Under the pieces are notes generated by a model. That model was not told the origin of the DNA, did not search any database, and saw nothing but the letters and a program-made list of their open reading frames with translations. 20,101 nucleotides of DNA, taken from contig QMPZ01000012.1 in assembly GCA_003648815.1 (NCBI GenBank), positions 1 to 20,101 on the forward strand. The letters are read 5' to 3'. The stretch is from Candidatus Aerophobota bacterium. Its GTDB lineage: Bacteria > Aerophobota > Aerophobia > Aerophobales > B47-G16. Below are positions 7,885 to 15,338 of this stretch, piece by piece (positions within the stretch are counted from its first letter, which is position 1; each line of letters begins with the position of its first letter). A program made the position numbers and the translations under genes.

Positions 7885-8787
7885 ATGGAAATAGGAGCTT
7901 ATGTTCCTGCCAGAGATGACCTAAGAGAGTGGCTGGATCTTCTTGAAAAAGGGGGGATAAATTTTGTGGAACTGGATGCAGGAGTTCTTCCCGAAAAAAG
8001 CGAAGGGGAGGTGGAAAAGCTCTCTTTAAGTTTCAAGGAAAGAAAGATAAAGGTTTATTCAGTTCACGCTCCCTTTGGAGGGGAAAAGGACCTTTCCATT
8101 CCCGAGGAGAAAAAAAGGGAGAAGATGCTCAATTCTGTAATAAGGGTAATGGAAAAGGGGAAGGTCATGGGAGCAGAAGTTATAGTAGTTCATCCAGGGG
8201 GAGTAGTGGCAAAAGAGGAGGAAGTAGGGGAAAGATTTAAAATATTTTGTCGGAGTATAGAAAAGATCCTCCCTTTGGCCGAAAGATACCAAATGAAAAT
8301 TGCTGTAGAGAACATGTTGCCCTGCCATCCTGGAGCGAGGGCAACGGACCTGAAGAAAATAGTGAAAAGCTTTAGTTCTCCCTATCTGGGAGTGTGTTTT
8401 GATACGGGGCATTCCAATGTAGCCAATAAAATCGAAGATGATTTCAAGCTTTTAAAGAATTATATCTTTACCTTCCACATTCACGACAACGACGGAACAC
8501 GGGACATGCATCTTCAACCTCCTTACGGGAGCATTGATTGGGAAAAGTTTTATTCCTTAGTTAAGGATTCCCCTTATCAAGGACCTCTTAACCTGGAGTG
8601 TCTTCCCTGGAAGGGAGCAGAACCGGGCTGGGCAAGAAAGGAGGTAGAGTGGCTTTTTGAGGGGAAAATATTAAAGACAAATTCCCCCAGACCTTCTTAT
8701 CTTAGATGCGCAAGATGTGGACATTTTATCTTCAAAGATAAAGAAAACCCTGTATGCTACTGCAGTCATCAGGACAAATTTACCTAA
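7885..8787 (+). CDS. sugar isomerase/epimerase (xylose-isomerase-like TIM barrel) with C-terminal Cys-rich tail
   Basis: A member of the AP-endonuclease-2/xylose-isomerase-like TIM barrels that isomerise or epimerise sugars and inositols using a divalent metal. Likely metal and active-site residues are H61 (SVHAPFG), H103 (VVHPGG), E142 (AVENMLP), D173 and H176 (CFDTGHSN), H198/H200 (FHIHDNDG) and E238 (NLECLP). The barrel ends at about residue 260. About 40 residues follow that are not part of the usual fold and contain C275, C278, C291 and C293 with H280 and H295, a probable zinc-ribbon-like knuckle. AGGAAGG precedes ATG 7885. Its place between GH4 and SIS genes suggests it acts on the released sugar; the exact substrate is unknown. 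Confidence 0.82.
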   Translation: MEIGAYVPARDDLREWLDLLEKGGINFVELDAGVLPEKSEGEVEKLSLSFKERKIKVYSVHAPFGGEKDLSIPEEKKREKMLNSVIRVMEKGKVMGAEVIVVHPGGVVAKEEEVGERFKIFCRSIEKILPLAERYQMKIAVENMLPCHPGARATDLKKIVKSFSSPYLGVCFDTGHSNVANKIEDDFKLLKNYIFTFHIHDNDGTRDMHLQPPYGSIDWEKFYSLVKDSPYQGPLNLECLPWKGAEPGWARKEVEWLFEGKILKTNSPRPSYLRCARCGHFIFKDKENPVCYCSHQDKFT

Positions 8788-8878
8788 GCTTCATTTTAAA
8801 GTATTTTCATGGAATTGATGGGATTTTAAAGGTCTTAGCCTGACAAGAAGTGAAAATACCAGAAACCTGGAGGGTTTA
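8788..8878. other. spacer with 9-bp inverted repeat between isomerase genes
   Basis: The 91-bp gap holds a perfect inverted repeat, GTATTTTCA (8801-8809) and TGAAAATAC (8851-8859), with a 41-nt spacer. ATTTTAAAG also occurs twice in the same direction (8792-8800 and 8822-8830). This could be an operator or an RNA stem between the two cistrons. No clear promoter or T-run terminator is visible. Confidence 0.4.
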
Positions 8879-9934
8879 ATGCAGCAAAACTTTCACACCT
8901 TAGATGAAATTTTGTCCCAACCAGACGCATGGGAGGATGTAATCCAGAGGGTGGAGAAAGATAGGAACAGGTTAAATGATGTCTTTAGGAATGAGGAATA
9001 TGAGGAGGTCTTATTCCTCGGCTGTGGTTCCTCTTATTACCTTTGTCTTTCTGCCAGCAGGGTCTTTGCCAATTTTATCGGGCGAAAATCCACCGCTCTT
9101 CCTTCCTCTGAACTTCTGCTCTATCCAGATATATACCTAAAACGGGGAAAAAGCTATCTTATTGTTCCCGTATCGAGGTCGGGCGAGACCTCGGAGACGG
9201 TAAATGCCCTATCTTACGTGAGGGAGAGCTACCGCATAAAAAGCTTTGCCATAAGCTGCTATGAGGAGAGCAGCCTACTTAAAGAAAGCGATGCCTGCCT
9301 TATTCTTCCCAGGGCAAGTGAAAAAAGCGTGGTGATGACCAAATCCTTCACCAGCATGCTCCTGGCCCTGGAGCTGGCTATTGCGCTTTCGGCAGAAGCC
9401 AATGATTATTACCGGGAACTTCAAACCTTACCAAAGTTAGGAGAAAACATAATTAAAAGATATAAAAGCTTCTTAGAGGATTTTGTTAAAGATCTTGGAT
9501 GTGAGCAGTTCGTCTATCTGGGCTCCGGACCCTACTATGGACTGGCATGTGAGGCTATGTTAAAGATGAAGGAAATGGCAAATCTTCCCTGTGAGGCATA
9601 TCATACCTTGGAGTACATACACGGCCCAAAGTCCACGGCGAATGATAAAACCTTAGTTTGTCTGTTATATTCCGCAGATGAGAGGAAATGGGAAGAAAGG
9701 TTCTTGGAGGAGCTCGCATCCCTAGGGACCAGGAACTTGATCGAATGTGAAGTTTCGATGGACCGTATAAGAAAGTTAAGCGACCTTGTGGTGGAGATCA
9801 AATCCGAGCTATCAGACTTTGCCCGGGGAATCCTGTACATGCCTCCCTTGCAGCTTTTAGCCTTTTATAAGGCTGTCAAAAGAAATTTAAACCCTGATAG
9901 ACCCAAAAACCTCTCCCAGGTAGTCACCTATTAA
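8879..9934 (+). CDS. double-SIS sugar isomerase/deaminase (GlmS isomerase-like, AgaS/FrlB group)
   Basis: A 351-residue protein with two SIS (sugar isomerase) domains and no glutaminase domain, so it works on phosphorylated amino sugars or glycated compounds rather than making glucosamine-6-phosphate from glutamine. The first SIS domain has LGCGSSYYL at 48-56 and VSRSGETSET at 98-107; the second starts near 207 with LGSGPYYGLA. EYIHGP at 245-250 supplies the usual catalytic Glu/His, and the C-terminus NPDRPKNLSQVV is typical of the GlmS/AgaS/FrlB family. CTGGAGG lies 5 nt before ATG 8879. With the following PfkB kinase and the GH4 enzyme it suggests use of an amino-sugar or galactosamine-type substrate, which remains inference. 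Confidence 0.87.
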   Translation: MQQNFHTLDEILSQPDAWEDVIQRVEKDRNRLNDVFRNEEYEEVLFLGCGSSYYLCLSASRVFANFIGRKSTALPSSELLLYPDIYLKRGKSYLIVPVSRSGETSETVNALSYVRESYRIKSFAISCYEESSLLKESDACLILPRASEKSVVMTKSFTSMLLALELAIALSAEANDYYRELQTLPKLGENIIKRYKSFLEDFVKDLGCEQFVYLGSGPYYGLACEAMLKMKEMANLPCEAYHTLEYIHGPKSTANDKTLVCLLYSADERKWEERFLEELASLGTRNLIECEVSMDRIRKLSDLVVEIKSELSDFARGILYMPPLQLLAFYKAVKRNLNPDRPKNLSQVVTY

Positions 9935-9951
9935 TTTAAGGAAGGTTGGCT

Positions 9952-10893
9952 ATGGAAAAAGTATGCATAATTGGTAACTTAAACATAGACCTCATCATGG
10001 GCAAGTTCTCAGAACTTCCCCAATGGGGCAAGGAGAAGGTAGCAGATATCCTGGAAACAAGATGTGCCGGGCAGGTAGGATATATCGCCAAGGCCTTAGC
10101 CAGCTTAGGAATAAAGGTAAGCGTCATCGCTAACTTAGGAGATGACCATTATGGCCGGCTCATCTTAGAAGACCTCAAAAAATTCGGTATCAACATAAAG
10201 GGAATAAAGGTCCTAAAGGACATTTCCACGGGGATCACGGTTGCCCTGGTCAATGAAAGGGGCGAGCGGGCATTTCTCAGTTATCCGGGATCCATGAGGT
10301 ATTTTACAGAAAGGGACATAGAGGAAAACTGGAACTTAATCGAGAAAGCAGAGTATGTAGTCTTAAATGGTTATTTTTTGTTGCCTGATCTCTGCTTTGA
10401 AGGCGTCAAAGAATTATTCGATAAGGTCAGAAACCTTGGCAAGATCACTGTACTGGACACAGGATGGGACCCGGCTGACTGGCCTTCAGCTCACATCAGT
10501 CAGATAAAAGAAATTCTCTCTCGCACGGACATTTTCCTACCTAATCTGGATGAAGCCAGGGTCCTTACCGGAAAGGATAAGGTTAAGGATGCCCTGCGTA
10601 AACTCTGCTTCTGGTCATCTGGACTGGTAGTCATCAAGATGGGCGAGGATGGAAGCATCGCCATAAAAGACGAAAACATATTTTATCAGGGTGCCTTCAA
10701 GACAAAAATACTGGATACCACAGGAGCTGGAGATACCTTCAACGCAGGTTTTTTGTATGGATTGATGAGGGGCTGGAATCTGGACAGGGTGCTAAAGTTT
10801 GCCAATGCCTTTACATCTTTGCATCTCTGTGCACAAAGGGGTAGGTATCCTACTGAGGAGGAGGTCTGGAGCTTCATCTATAAAGACTCATAA
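9952..10893 (+). CDS. PfkB/ribokinase-family carbohydrate kinase
   Basis: Phosphorylates a sugar or sugar phosphate with ATP. The 313-residue protein begins with the family strand CIIGNLNIDLIMG and has the second signature DTTGAGDTFNAGF at 255-267 containing the anion hole and catalytic base D261. An earlier substrate-lid region spans about 15-40 and 95-120. I use ATG 9952, which lies 6 nt after AAGGAAGG; a TTG at 9946 is less well placed. It is the last gene of the sugar operon. Its stop is only 4 bp from the stop of the convergent era gene, with no terminator between them. The substrate (fructose-6-phosphate, tagatose-6-phosphate, ribose or another) cannot be named. Confidence 0.9.
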   Translation: MEKVCIIGNLNIDLIMGKFSELPQWGKEKVADILETRCAGQVGYIAKALASLGIKVSVIANLGDDHYGRLILEDLKKFGINIKGIKVLKDISTGITVALVNERGERAFLSYPGSMRYFTERDIEENWNLIEKAEYVVLNGYFLLPDLCFEGVKELFDKVRNLGKITVLDTGWDPADWPSAHISQIKEILSRTDIFLPNLDEARVLTGKDKVKDALRKLCFWSSGLVVIKMGEDGSIAIKDENIFYQGAFKTKILDTTGAGDTFNAGFLYGLMRGWNLDRVLKFANAFTSLHLCAQRGRYPTEEEVWSFIYKDS

Positions 10894-10897
10894 ATGC

Positions 10898-11794
10898 TCA
10901 TATCTCGTATCCAAACTCCCGCAGAGATTCTCTTTGTTTCCGCCATCCCTTTTTCACCCCGACCTGAAGGTCCAGATAAACTCGACATCCCAGCCGCTCC
11001 TCTACGTCCTTTCGGGCCAGCTCCCCTATCCTTTTTATCATCCTTCCCTTCTTTCCGATGAGGATTCCCTTCTGTGAGGAATGTTCCACATAGATAATAG
11101 CACGAATGTAAACTAAGTCCTTTCTTCTTTCCTCAAAGCTTTCTACCTTGACCATCACTGAGTAGGGTATCTCCTGTCGGGTAAGGGAAAAGATCTTCTC
11201 CCTGATCAACTCTGCCACCAAGACACGCTCAGGCTGATCGGTGATCATATCCGGGGAATAGTAAGGGGAGTGGACGGGAAGATGCCGAATTATCTCCCCC
11301 ATGAGAATGGTTATGTTGGTCCCCATCTTAGCTGATATGGGGATGACCTGGACAAAGGGGAAAAGATCTCTATATTCTTTTTCCAGAGAGTCCAGCTGAA
11401 ATCTCTTCACCCTGTCTATTTTGTTTATAGCTAAGAAAACGGGCTTTTTTACCCTTTGCAGGTTCTCCAGAATGAAACTGTCCTCCTCGCGTATGCCAAA
11501 GGGCTCCACGACCACCACAATTAAATCCACCCCATCCAAGCTCTTGAGAGCTTCCTCAATTATATATTTATCAACCGGGGTTCTGGCCTCATTAAGGTTG
11601 ATTATACCGGGAGTATCCAGGAAGATAACTTGAGCCTCATCAAAGGTAACTATTCCCCGAATGATATTTCTGGTGGTCTGAGGTCGAGGAGAGACAATGG
11701 TAATTTTTTCCCCCACCAGATAGTTGAGGAGGGTGGACTTTCCTACATTTGGCCTTCCTATTAAGGTGACAAATCCTGACCTGAACTCATCCAT
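10898..11794 (-). CDS. era: GTPase Era
   Basis: Small ribosomal subunit assembly GTPase that binds the 3' end of 16S rRNA. The 298 residues give the G domain with GRPNVGKST at 13-21, the switch PQTTRN at 38-43, DTPG at 60-63, NKID at 124-127 and SAK at 154-156. The C-terminal KH domain follows with GILIGKKGRMIKRIG at 243-257 and the typical LDLQVGVKKGWR end. AAGGAG lies 5 nt before the ATG. It is downstream of glnA by 106 bp in the same direction, with no clear promoter or terminator in that gap. Confidence 0.97.
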   Translation of the reverse strand: MDEFRSGFVTLIGRPNVGKSTLLNYLVGEKITIVSPRPQTTRNIIRGIVTFDEAQVIFLDTPGIINLNEARTPVDKYIIEEALKSLDGVDLIVVVVEPFGIREEDSFILENLQRVKKPVFLAINKIDRVKRFQLDSLEKEYRDLFPFVQVIPISAKMGTNITILMGEIIRHLPVHSPYYSPDMITDQPERVLVAELIREKIFSLTRQEIPYSVMVKVESFEERRKDLVYIRAIIYVEHSSQKGILIGKKGRMIKRIGELARKDVEERLGCRVYLDLQVGVKKGWRKQRESLREFGYEI

Positions 11795-11900
11795 CTTAGC
11801 TCCTTATCCAACCTTTTCCCTCATAACTCTCAGAAGAGGAAGGTAGGTCCCCTACTCCATTTTCACTCTGAGGTAGCTATGGGCAAAAGGAAAAATAAAC

Positions 11901-13235
11901 TTAAAGGACGGAAAGGTATTTCTCTAATTCATAAGAGGTAACCTGAGAACGGTAATTCTCCCATTCCATTTTCTTGTTCTCTATTAGTTTGAGGAAGAGA
12001 TTTTCCCCCAGCGTTTTCTTTAGCCATTCGCTCTTTTCCGCCAGTTTTATCGCCTCCCATAGGTTTTCAGGAAGTTGACCTATTCCTTTCCTTTTTCTCT
12101 CCTCCTCGCTCATCTCGTAGACATTTTCCTCCACTGGCTCTACGAACTCATATCTTTTCTCTATTCCCTCCAGTCCCGCTGACAGCATTACCGCGAAAGC
12201 GAGATAAGGATTACAGGCAGGATCTGGAGACCTCAGCTCTACCCGTATAGCATTTTCCTTGCCAGGTTTATATAAGGGTACCCTTATCAGGTCTGACCTA
12301 TTTCTCAAAGCCCAGGAGATATAGACAGGAGCTTCGTATCCGGGAACTAATCTCTTATAGGAGTTAACCCACTGATTGGTGACCAGAGTAAATTCAGAAA
12401 CATGCTTTAAAAGACCAGCGATGTATCTTTTGGCAACTTCTGAAAGATGATATTTATCCTCCGGATCGAAAAAAGCGTTTCTTCCATCTTTGAACAGGGA
12501 TTGATGAGTGTGCATACCGCTGCCGTTTTCTCCAAAAAGGGGCTTAGGCATAAAGGTCGCATAGACGTTGTTCTTTAAGGCAATCTTTTTGACCAGTAGC
12601 CGATAGGTCATCGTATTATCAGCCATAGTCAAAGCATCGGCATACTTTAAGTCAATCTCGTGCTGGCTGGGAGCTACCTCGTGATGAGAACACTCCACTT
12701 CTATTCCCATCCCTTGTAAAGCAGATACCGTTTGCCTGCGTAGATCGTTAGCCACATCTCGAGGAACAAGGTCAAAATAACCTCCTCTGTCCAGTCCTCT
12801 TGGAGGTGTCTCGGGGGATTCAAAGTAAAAATACTCCAGCTCTGGCCCCACATAAAAGGTATATCCTAAATCAGAAGCTCTTTTTAAATTTCTTTTCAAT
12901 ACATAGCGCGGATCTCCCTCATAGGGACTTCCATCAGGCCTCAAGATATCGCAGAACATTCTTGCTACCATCTCAGATTTACTCGAATCCTCAGGGAAAA
13001 GACGAAAAGTGGAAGGATCAGGCATAGCAATCATATCGCTTTCCTCAATACGGACGAATCCCTCAATGGACGATCCATCAAAGCCGACGCCATCCTCTAA
13101 GGCGGCCTCTAATTCTTGTGCCGTGATGGTAAAGCTTTTCAGAAAGCCCAATATATCCGTGAACCATAGATAGATGAACTTAACCTTATGTCTTTTTACC
13201 TCCTCCAGCACCCACTCTTTATTCTTGATCTCCAT
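11901..13235 (-). CDS. glnA: glutamine synthetase type I (GSI-alpha)
   Basis: Makes glutamine from glutamate, ammonia and ATP, acting as a dodecamer. The 444-residue length is that of GSI-alpha (Bacillus, Thermotoga). Key stretches are GFDGSSIEGF at 51-60, the metal-binding GPELEYF at 130-136, HHEVAPSQHE at 185-194, FGENGSGMHTHQS at 235-247 and VELRSPDPACNPYLA near 340. The adenylylation motif of GSI-beta (NLYDLPP) is replaced by NVYEMSEEERKRKG, so control by adenylylation is not expected. R62 is present at the position used for glutamine feedback inhibition in B. subtilis. AGAGGTAAGG precedes the ATG. It is the fourth gene of the thi4-ispE-spoVG-glnA run, 30 bp after spoVG. Confidence 0.97.
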   Translation of the reverse strand: MEIKNKEWVLEEVKRHKVKFIYLWFTDILGFLKSFTITAQELEAALEDGVGFDGSSIEGFVRIEESDMIAMPDPSTFRLFPEDSSKSEMVARMFCDILRPDGSPYEGDPRYVLKRNLKRASDLGYTFYVGPELEYFYFESPETPPRGLDRGGYFDLVPRDVANDLRRQTVSALQGMGIEVECSHHEVAPSQHEIDLKYADALTMADNTMTYRLLVKKIALKNNVYATFMPKPLFGENGSGMHTHQSLFKDGRNAFFDPEDKYHLSEVAKRYIAGLLKHVSEFTLVTNQWVNSYKRLVPGYEAPVYISWALRNRSDLIRVPLYKPGKENAIRVELRSPDPACNPYLAFAVMLSAGLEGIEKRYEFVEPVEENVYEMSEEERKRKGIGQLPENLWEAIKLAEKSEWLKKTLGENLFLKLIENKKMEWENYRSQVTSYELEKYLSVL

Positions 13236-13265
13236 TAACCTTACCTCTATAAGGACTCATATTTT

Positions 13266-13520
13266 TTATCCCTCGTTGTTATACTCCTCAAGGACTCTTT
13301 TCTGAATTTTCTCCCTTAGCTCCTCATTAAGGGGATAGGCGATATCCAAAAATTCTCCGTTGGGCAATTTACGCGAAGGCATGGCTACAAAGGGACCATT
13401 TTTGCCCTCAATGATCTTCAATCCATGTATACGGAAGGAATCATCGAAGGTAATGGTAACCCAGGCCTTAAACTTATCCTTACCCTCAACCTTTCTTATT
13501 TTTACCTCCGAAATCTCCAC
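13266..13520 (-). CDS. spoVG: septation regulator SpoVG
   Basis: An 84-residue SpoVG protein, starting MEISEVKIRKVEG and containing the conserved TFDDSFRIHGLKIIEG and FVAMPSRKLPNGEFLDIAYPL. SpoVG binds DNA and RNA and influences septation, envelope and virulence traits in Firmicutes and spirochetes; it does not indicate sporulation. The start is GTG at 13520, 6 nt after AAGGAGG, which lies inside the end of ispE. Only one base separates the ispE stop from this start, so translation is probably coupled. The ispE-spoVG neighbourhood resembles the Bacillus ispE-purR-yabJ-spoVG region. Confidence 0.96.
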   Translation of the reverse strand: MEISEVKIRKVEGKDKFKAWVTITFDDSFRIHGLKIIEGKNGPFVAMPSRKLPNGEFLDIAYPLNEELREKIQKRVLEEYNNEG

Positions 13521-13521
13521 C

Positions 13522-14397
13522 TTAATCCTCCTTAAGGCTCTTGTCTACAGGTCGGACCAAATAAGCCCTTCCCTTTTCTTGCACCTTCTTTAAGACCTCT
13601 TTCCCTCTTTTTTCATCTTCCACTATGGCAAAGATAGTGGATCCGCTTCCCGTCATCAAAGCTCCTTTTGCCCCTGCCTTCATCATCTCCTCTTTGAGCT
13701 CAAAAATTAAGGGAAACCTCTTGAAGACCACCTCCTCCAATCTGTTATATAAAAATGGAGTCATATTGCATAAATTACCTTTACCTTCCCTTAGCGAGCT
13801 CAAAAGTAGTTTAACATCCAATCCTTTCCTTGTCAATCTTATCTTCAGCTTCTCGTAAACCCATCGGGTAGGAAGAGAGATTCCTGGATTCAGCAGAACC
13901 AAGTAGCCGTCCTTTATCGGGGGAAGGGGAAAGACTTTTTCTCCTTTTCCCCGCACCAGAGCTGTTCCACCTCTCAGGCAGAATGGAACATCCGATCCCA
14001 CCCTTTCAGCCCATCGCAAAAGATTTTGGAAAGGAACCTCAATTCCAAATAGTTTGCTTATTCCTATCATGGTAGCTGCAGCATCTGCACTTCCTCCTCC
14101 CAGCCCAGCTTCTACTGGAATAGCCTTGTGAATCTCTATCTCTACCCCTCGAAAGATATTGGCCTCCTTGAGAAAGATCTTAGCTGCTCGATAACAGATG
14201 TTTTTCTTTCCTGAAGGAACTTTAGGATGATCAGAAAATACCTCAATCCCTCTTTCTCTCGCTCTCAAGGTAAGCTCATCGTATAAACTTATTGACTGCA
14301 TTACGGACTCAATCTCGTGATATCCATCCTCCCGCCTTCCCAATACCTCTAAGTAAAGGTTAACCTTGGCCGCTACTTTAAGGGTTAGCTCTTTTAT
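13522..14397 (-). CDS. ispE: 4-diphosphocytidyl-2-C-methyl-D-erythritol kinase; apparent ATA start
   Basis: GHMP kinase of the MEP isoprenoid pathway. With the proposed ATA start the protein has 291 residues, normal for IspE. It then begins with ATA read as Met, followed by KELTLKVAAKVNLYLEVLG and REDGYHEI, which are the family's N-terminal substrate-binding motifs. The ATP loop AGLGGGSADAAA is at about 95-106, and the third motif AKGALMTGSGSTIF near the C-terminus. The frame is open upstream to an ATG at 14589, but that extension is only the thi4 gene read in another frame. The next in-frame ATG (MQSIS) would delete the N-terminal motifs. No ATG/GTG/TTG lies in the right place. The gene begins 2 nt after the thi4 stop. 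Confidence 0.92.
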   Translation of the reverse strand: MKELTLKVAAKVNLYLEVLGRREDGYHEIESVMQSISLYDELTLRARERGIEVFSDHPKVPSGKKNICYRAAKIFLKEANIFRGVEIEIHKAIPVEAGLGGGSADAAATMIGISKLFGIEVPFQNLLRWAERVGSDVPFCLRGGTALVRGKGEKVFPLPPIKDGYLVLLNPGISLPTRWVYEKLKIRLTRKGLDVKLLLSSLREGKGNLCNMTPFLYNRLEEVVFKRFPLIFELKEEMMKAGAKGALMTGSGSTIFAIVEDEKRGKEVLKKVQEKGRAYLVRPVDKSLKED

Positions 14398-14410
14398 GTC
14401 TACCCCTCCT
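14395..14410 (-). promoter_or_regulatory. ribosome binding site and ATA start of ispE
   Basis: On the minus strand AAAGGAGG (about 14412 down to 14405), seven nucleotides (GGTAGAC), then ATA at 14397-14395. The thi4 stop TAG is at 14402-14400, between the Shine-Dalgarno and the ATA. GTA at 14403 is too close to the Shine-Dalgarno to serve. This is the same arrangement as at proB: a consensus Shine-Dalgarno in the tail of the upstream gene, correct spacing, then ATA. Confidence 0.68.
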
Positions 14411-15182
14411 TTCCGAGTTCTTTTAAAATGAGCTGCGCCACCTTTTTCCCGGAAAGAAGCATCCCCCCAAAAATTGGTCCCATACGAGGACTCCCATATA
14501 CAGCATTGGCAGCCATACCAGCCACATAAAGTCCGGGATAGACCTCTCTGGTGTTTTCCAATATAGCTGCCTCTCCTCTTTCCGCCCACATAGGTCCTTC
14601 TCCCATTACCTTGCCGCTGAGGGTGTTCAGCTTAACCTGTCCTTTCTCCTCTAATCTCCTGACCACCTCGCAATCATGACCGGTAGCATCTACGGCTACC
14701 CTACACCTTATGGTCAGAGGGTCAACATGAAGATTTGCTGCCTTAACCGCTCCCCAGTTAAGGACAAGACCACAGACCCTTTCCTCTTTAACCATCACAT
14801 CTTCTACTCCAATCAGATTAAATATCTTAACCCCGGCCTGAATTGCTCGATAGGTAATGGCGGAGGTGGCCTCTAAGGAATCAGCTAAGTAATAGTTTTT
14901 CTGATATTCGATGTATCTGACTCCAAGTTCCCCCAAGATCTTTCTCGCTGCCTCCTGAACCACAATCCTGTTGAACATCATTCCTCCACCAGGCATTCCT
15001 CCACCTACTCTAAGACTTCTCTCAAAGACAGCCGTCTTTACGCCTTTCTTGGCTAAGTAAAAGCTGGCCGTCAGGCCAGCTGGACCAGCTCCTGCAATGG
15101 CCACCTCTGTCTCCAGAAACTCCAAAAAGTCCCTCTCAAATCCCTCGACAATAGCTCTGGAGATTATCACCTCATCCAACAT
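14400..15182 (-). CDS. thi4: sulfide-dependent Thi4 thiazole synthase
   Basis: Makes the thiazole half of thiamine (ADP-thiazole) from NAD, glycine and a sulfur source. The 260 residues have the FAD/NAD-binding AIAGAGPAGLTAS at 28-40, FERSLRVGGGMPGGGMMFN at 53-71, DATGHDCEV at 165-173 and the C-terminal YVAGMAANAVYG...PRMGPIFGGMLLSG. At the position of the suicidal cysteine of yeast THI4 this protein has H152 in NLHVDPL, as in methanogen Thi4, so it should use free sulfide catalytically. ATG 15182 is the start; GGAG lies 11 nt upstream, long for this organism. An in-frame ATA at 15188 would have a spacing of 5. A structured leader precedes it. Confidence 0.93.
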   Translation of the reverse strand: MLDEVIISRAIVEGFERDFLEFLETEVAIAGAGPAGLTASFYLAKKGVKTAVFERSLRVGGGMPGGGMMFNRIVVQEAARKILGELGVRYIEYQKNYYLADSLEATSAITYRAIQAGVKIFNLIGVEDVMVKEERVCGLVLNWGAVKAANLHVDPLTIRCRVAVDATGHDCEVVRRLEEKGQVKLNTLSGKVMGEGPMWAERGEAAILENTREVYPGLYVAGMAANAVYGSPRMGPIFGGMLLSGKKVAQLILKELGKEG

Positions 15183-15192
15183 CTCTATTCAC

Positions 15193-15284
15193 TCTCCTTT
15201 CAAGGAAACGACACTTGAGGGGGAGCATTCCGAAGGAATGGGCGAAAGCCTATCTTTCCCCCTCAACGCTTCGCTGCTCCCCCC
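15193..15284 (-). promoter_or_regulatory. structured leader of thi4 with mutually exclusive stems (candidate riboswitch or translational switch)
   Basis: Minus-strand RNA, 5' to 3': segment A GGGGGAGCA (15283-15275), B TTGAGGGGG (15266-15258), C TGCTCCCCCTCAA (15227-15215). C pairs perfectly over 9 bp with A or with B, but not both, because the five Cs are shared. Next, TCAAG (15218-15214) can pair with CTTGA (15204-15200), which excludes a second hairpin, TTTCCT-TGAA-AGGAGA (15208-15193), that covers the thi4 Shine-Dalgarno. A-C pairing leaves TCAAG free and should expose the Shine-Dalgarno; B-C pairing hides TCAA and should allow sequestration. Small hairpins (CAGCG-AAG-CGTTG, ATTCC-TTC-GGAAT) lie inside. 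It does not show the TPP riboswitch core. The ligand, if any, is unknown. Confidence 0.55.
15199..15220. repeat. 22-bp direct repeat, copy 1 (thi4-proximal)
   Basis: Begins TTCAAGGAAACGA and ends CTTGAGG on the plus strand; the second copy is at 15317-15338 and differs at only two positions (CA here, GT there). Each copy contains the arms TCAAG and CTTGA and can form a small hairpin. The pair brackets the thi4 leader structure. Confidence 0.75.
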
Positions 15285-15316
15285 TTTATTAAACAAATGT
15301 TTATAAATCCCTATAC

Positions 15317-15338
15317 TTCAAGGAAACGAGTCTTGAGG
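15317..15338. repeat. 22-bp direct repeat, copy 2 (just after the ferredoxin stop)
   Basis: Twenty of 22 bases match copy 1 at 15199-15220. It lies directly behind the ferredoxin gene stop (15344-15346), so the two copies mark both ends of the gap between ferredoxin and thi4. There is no T-run, so it is not a classical terminator for the ferredoxin gene. Confidence 0.75.

Noticed and set aside
14398..14589. ispE extended upstream to ATG 14589
   Set aside because: The extra 64 residues are the thi4 coding sequence read in another frame and resemble no IspE N-terminus.
15199..15338. CRISPR array
   Set aside because: Only two repeat copies with one long structured spacer, no cas genes.
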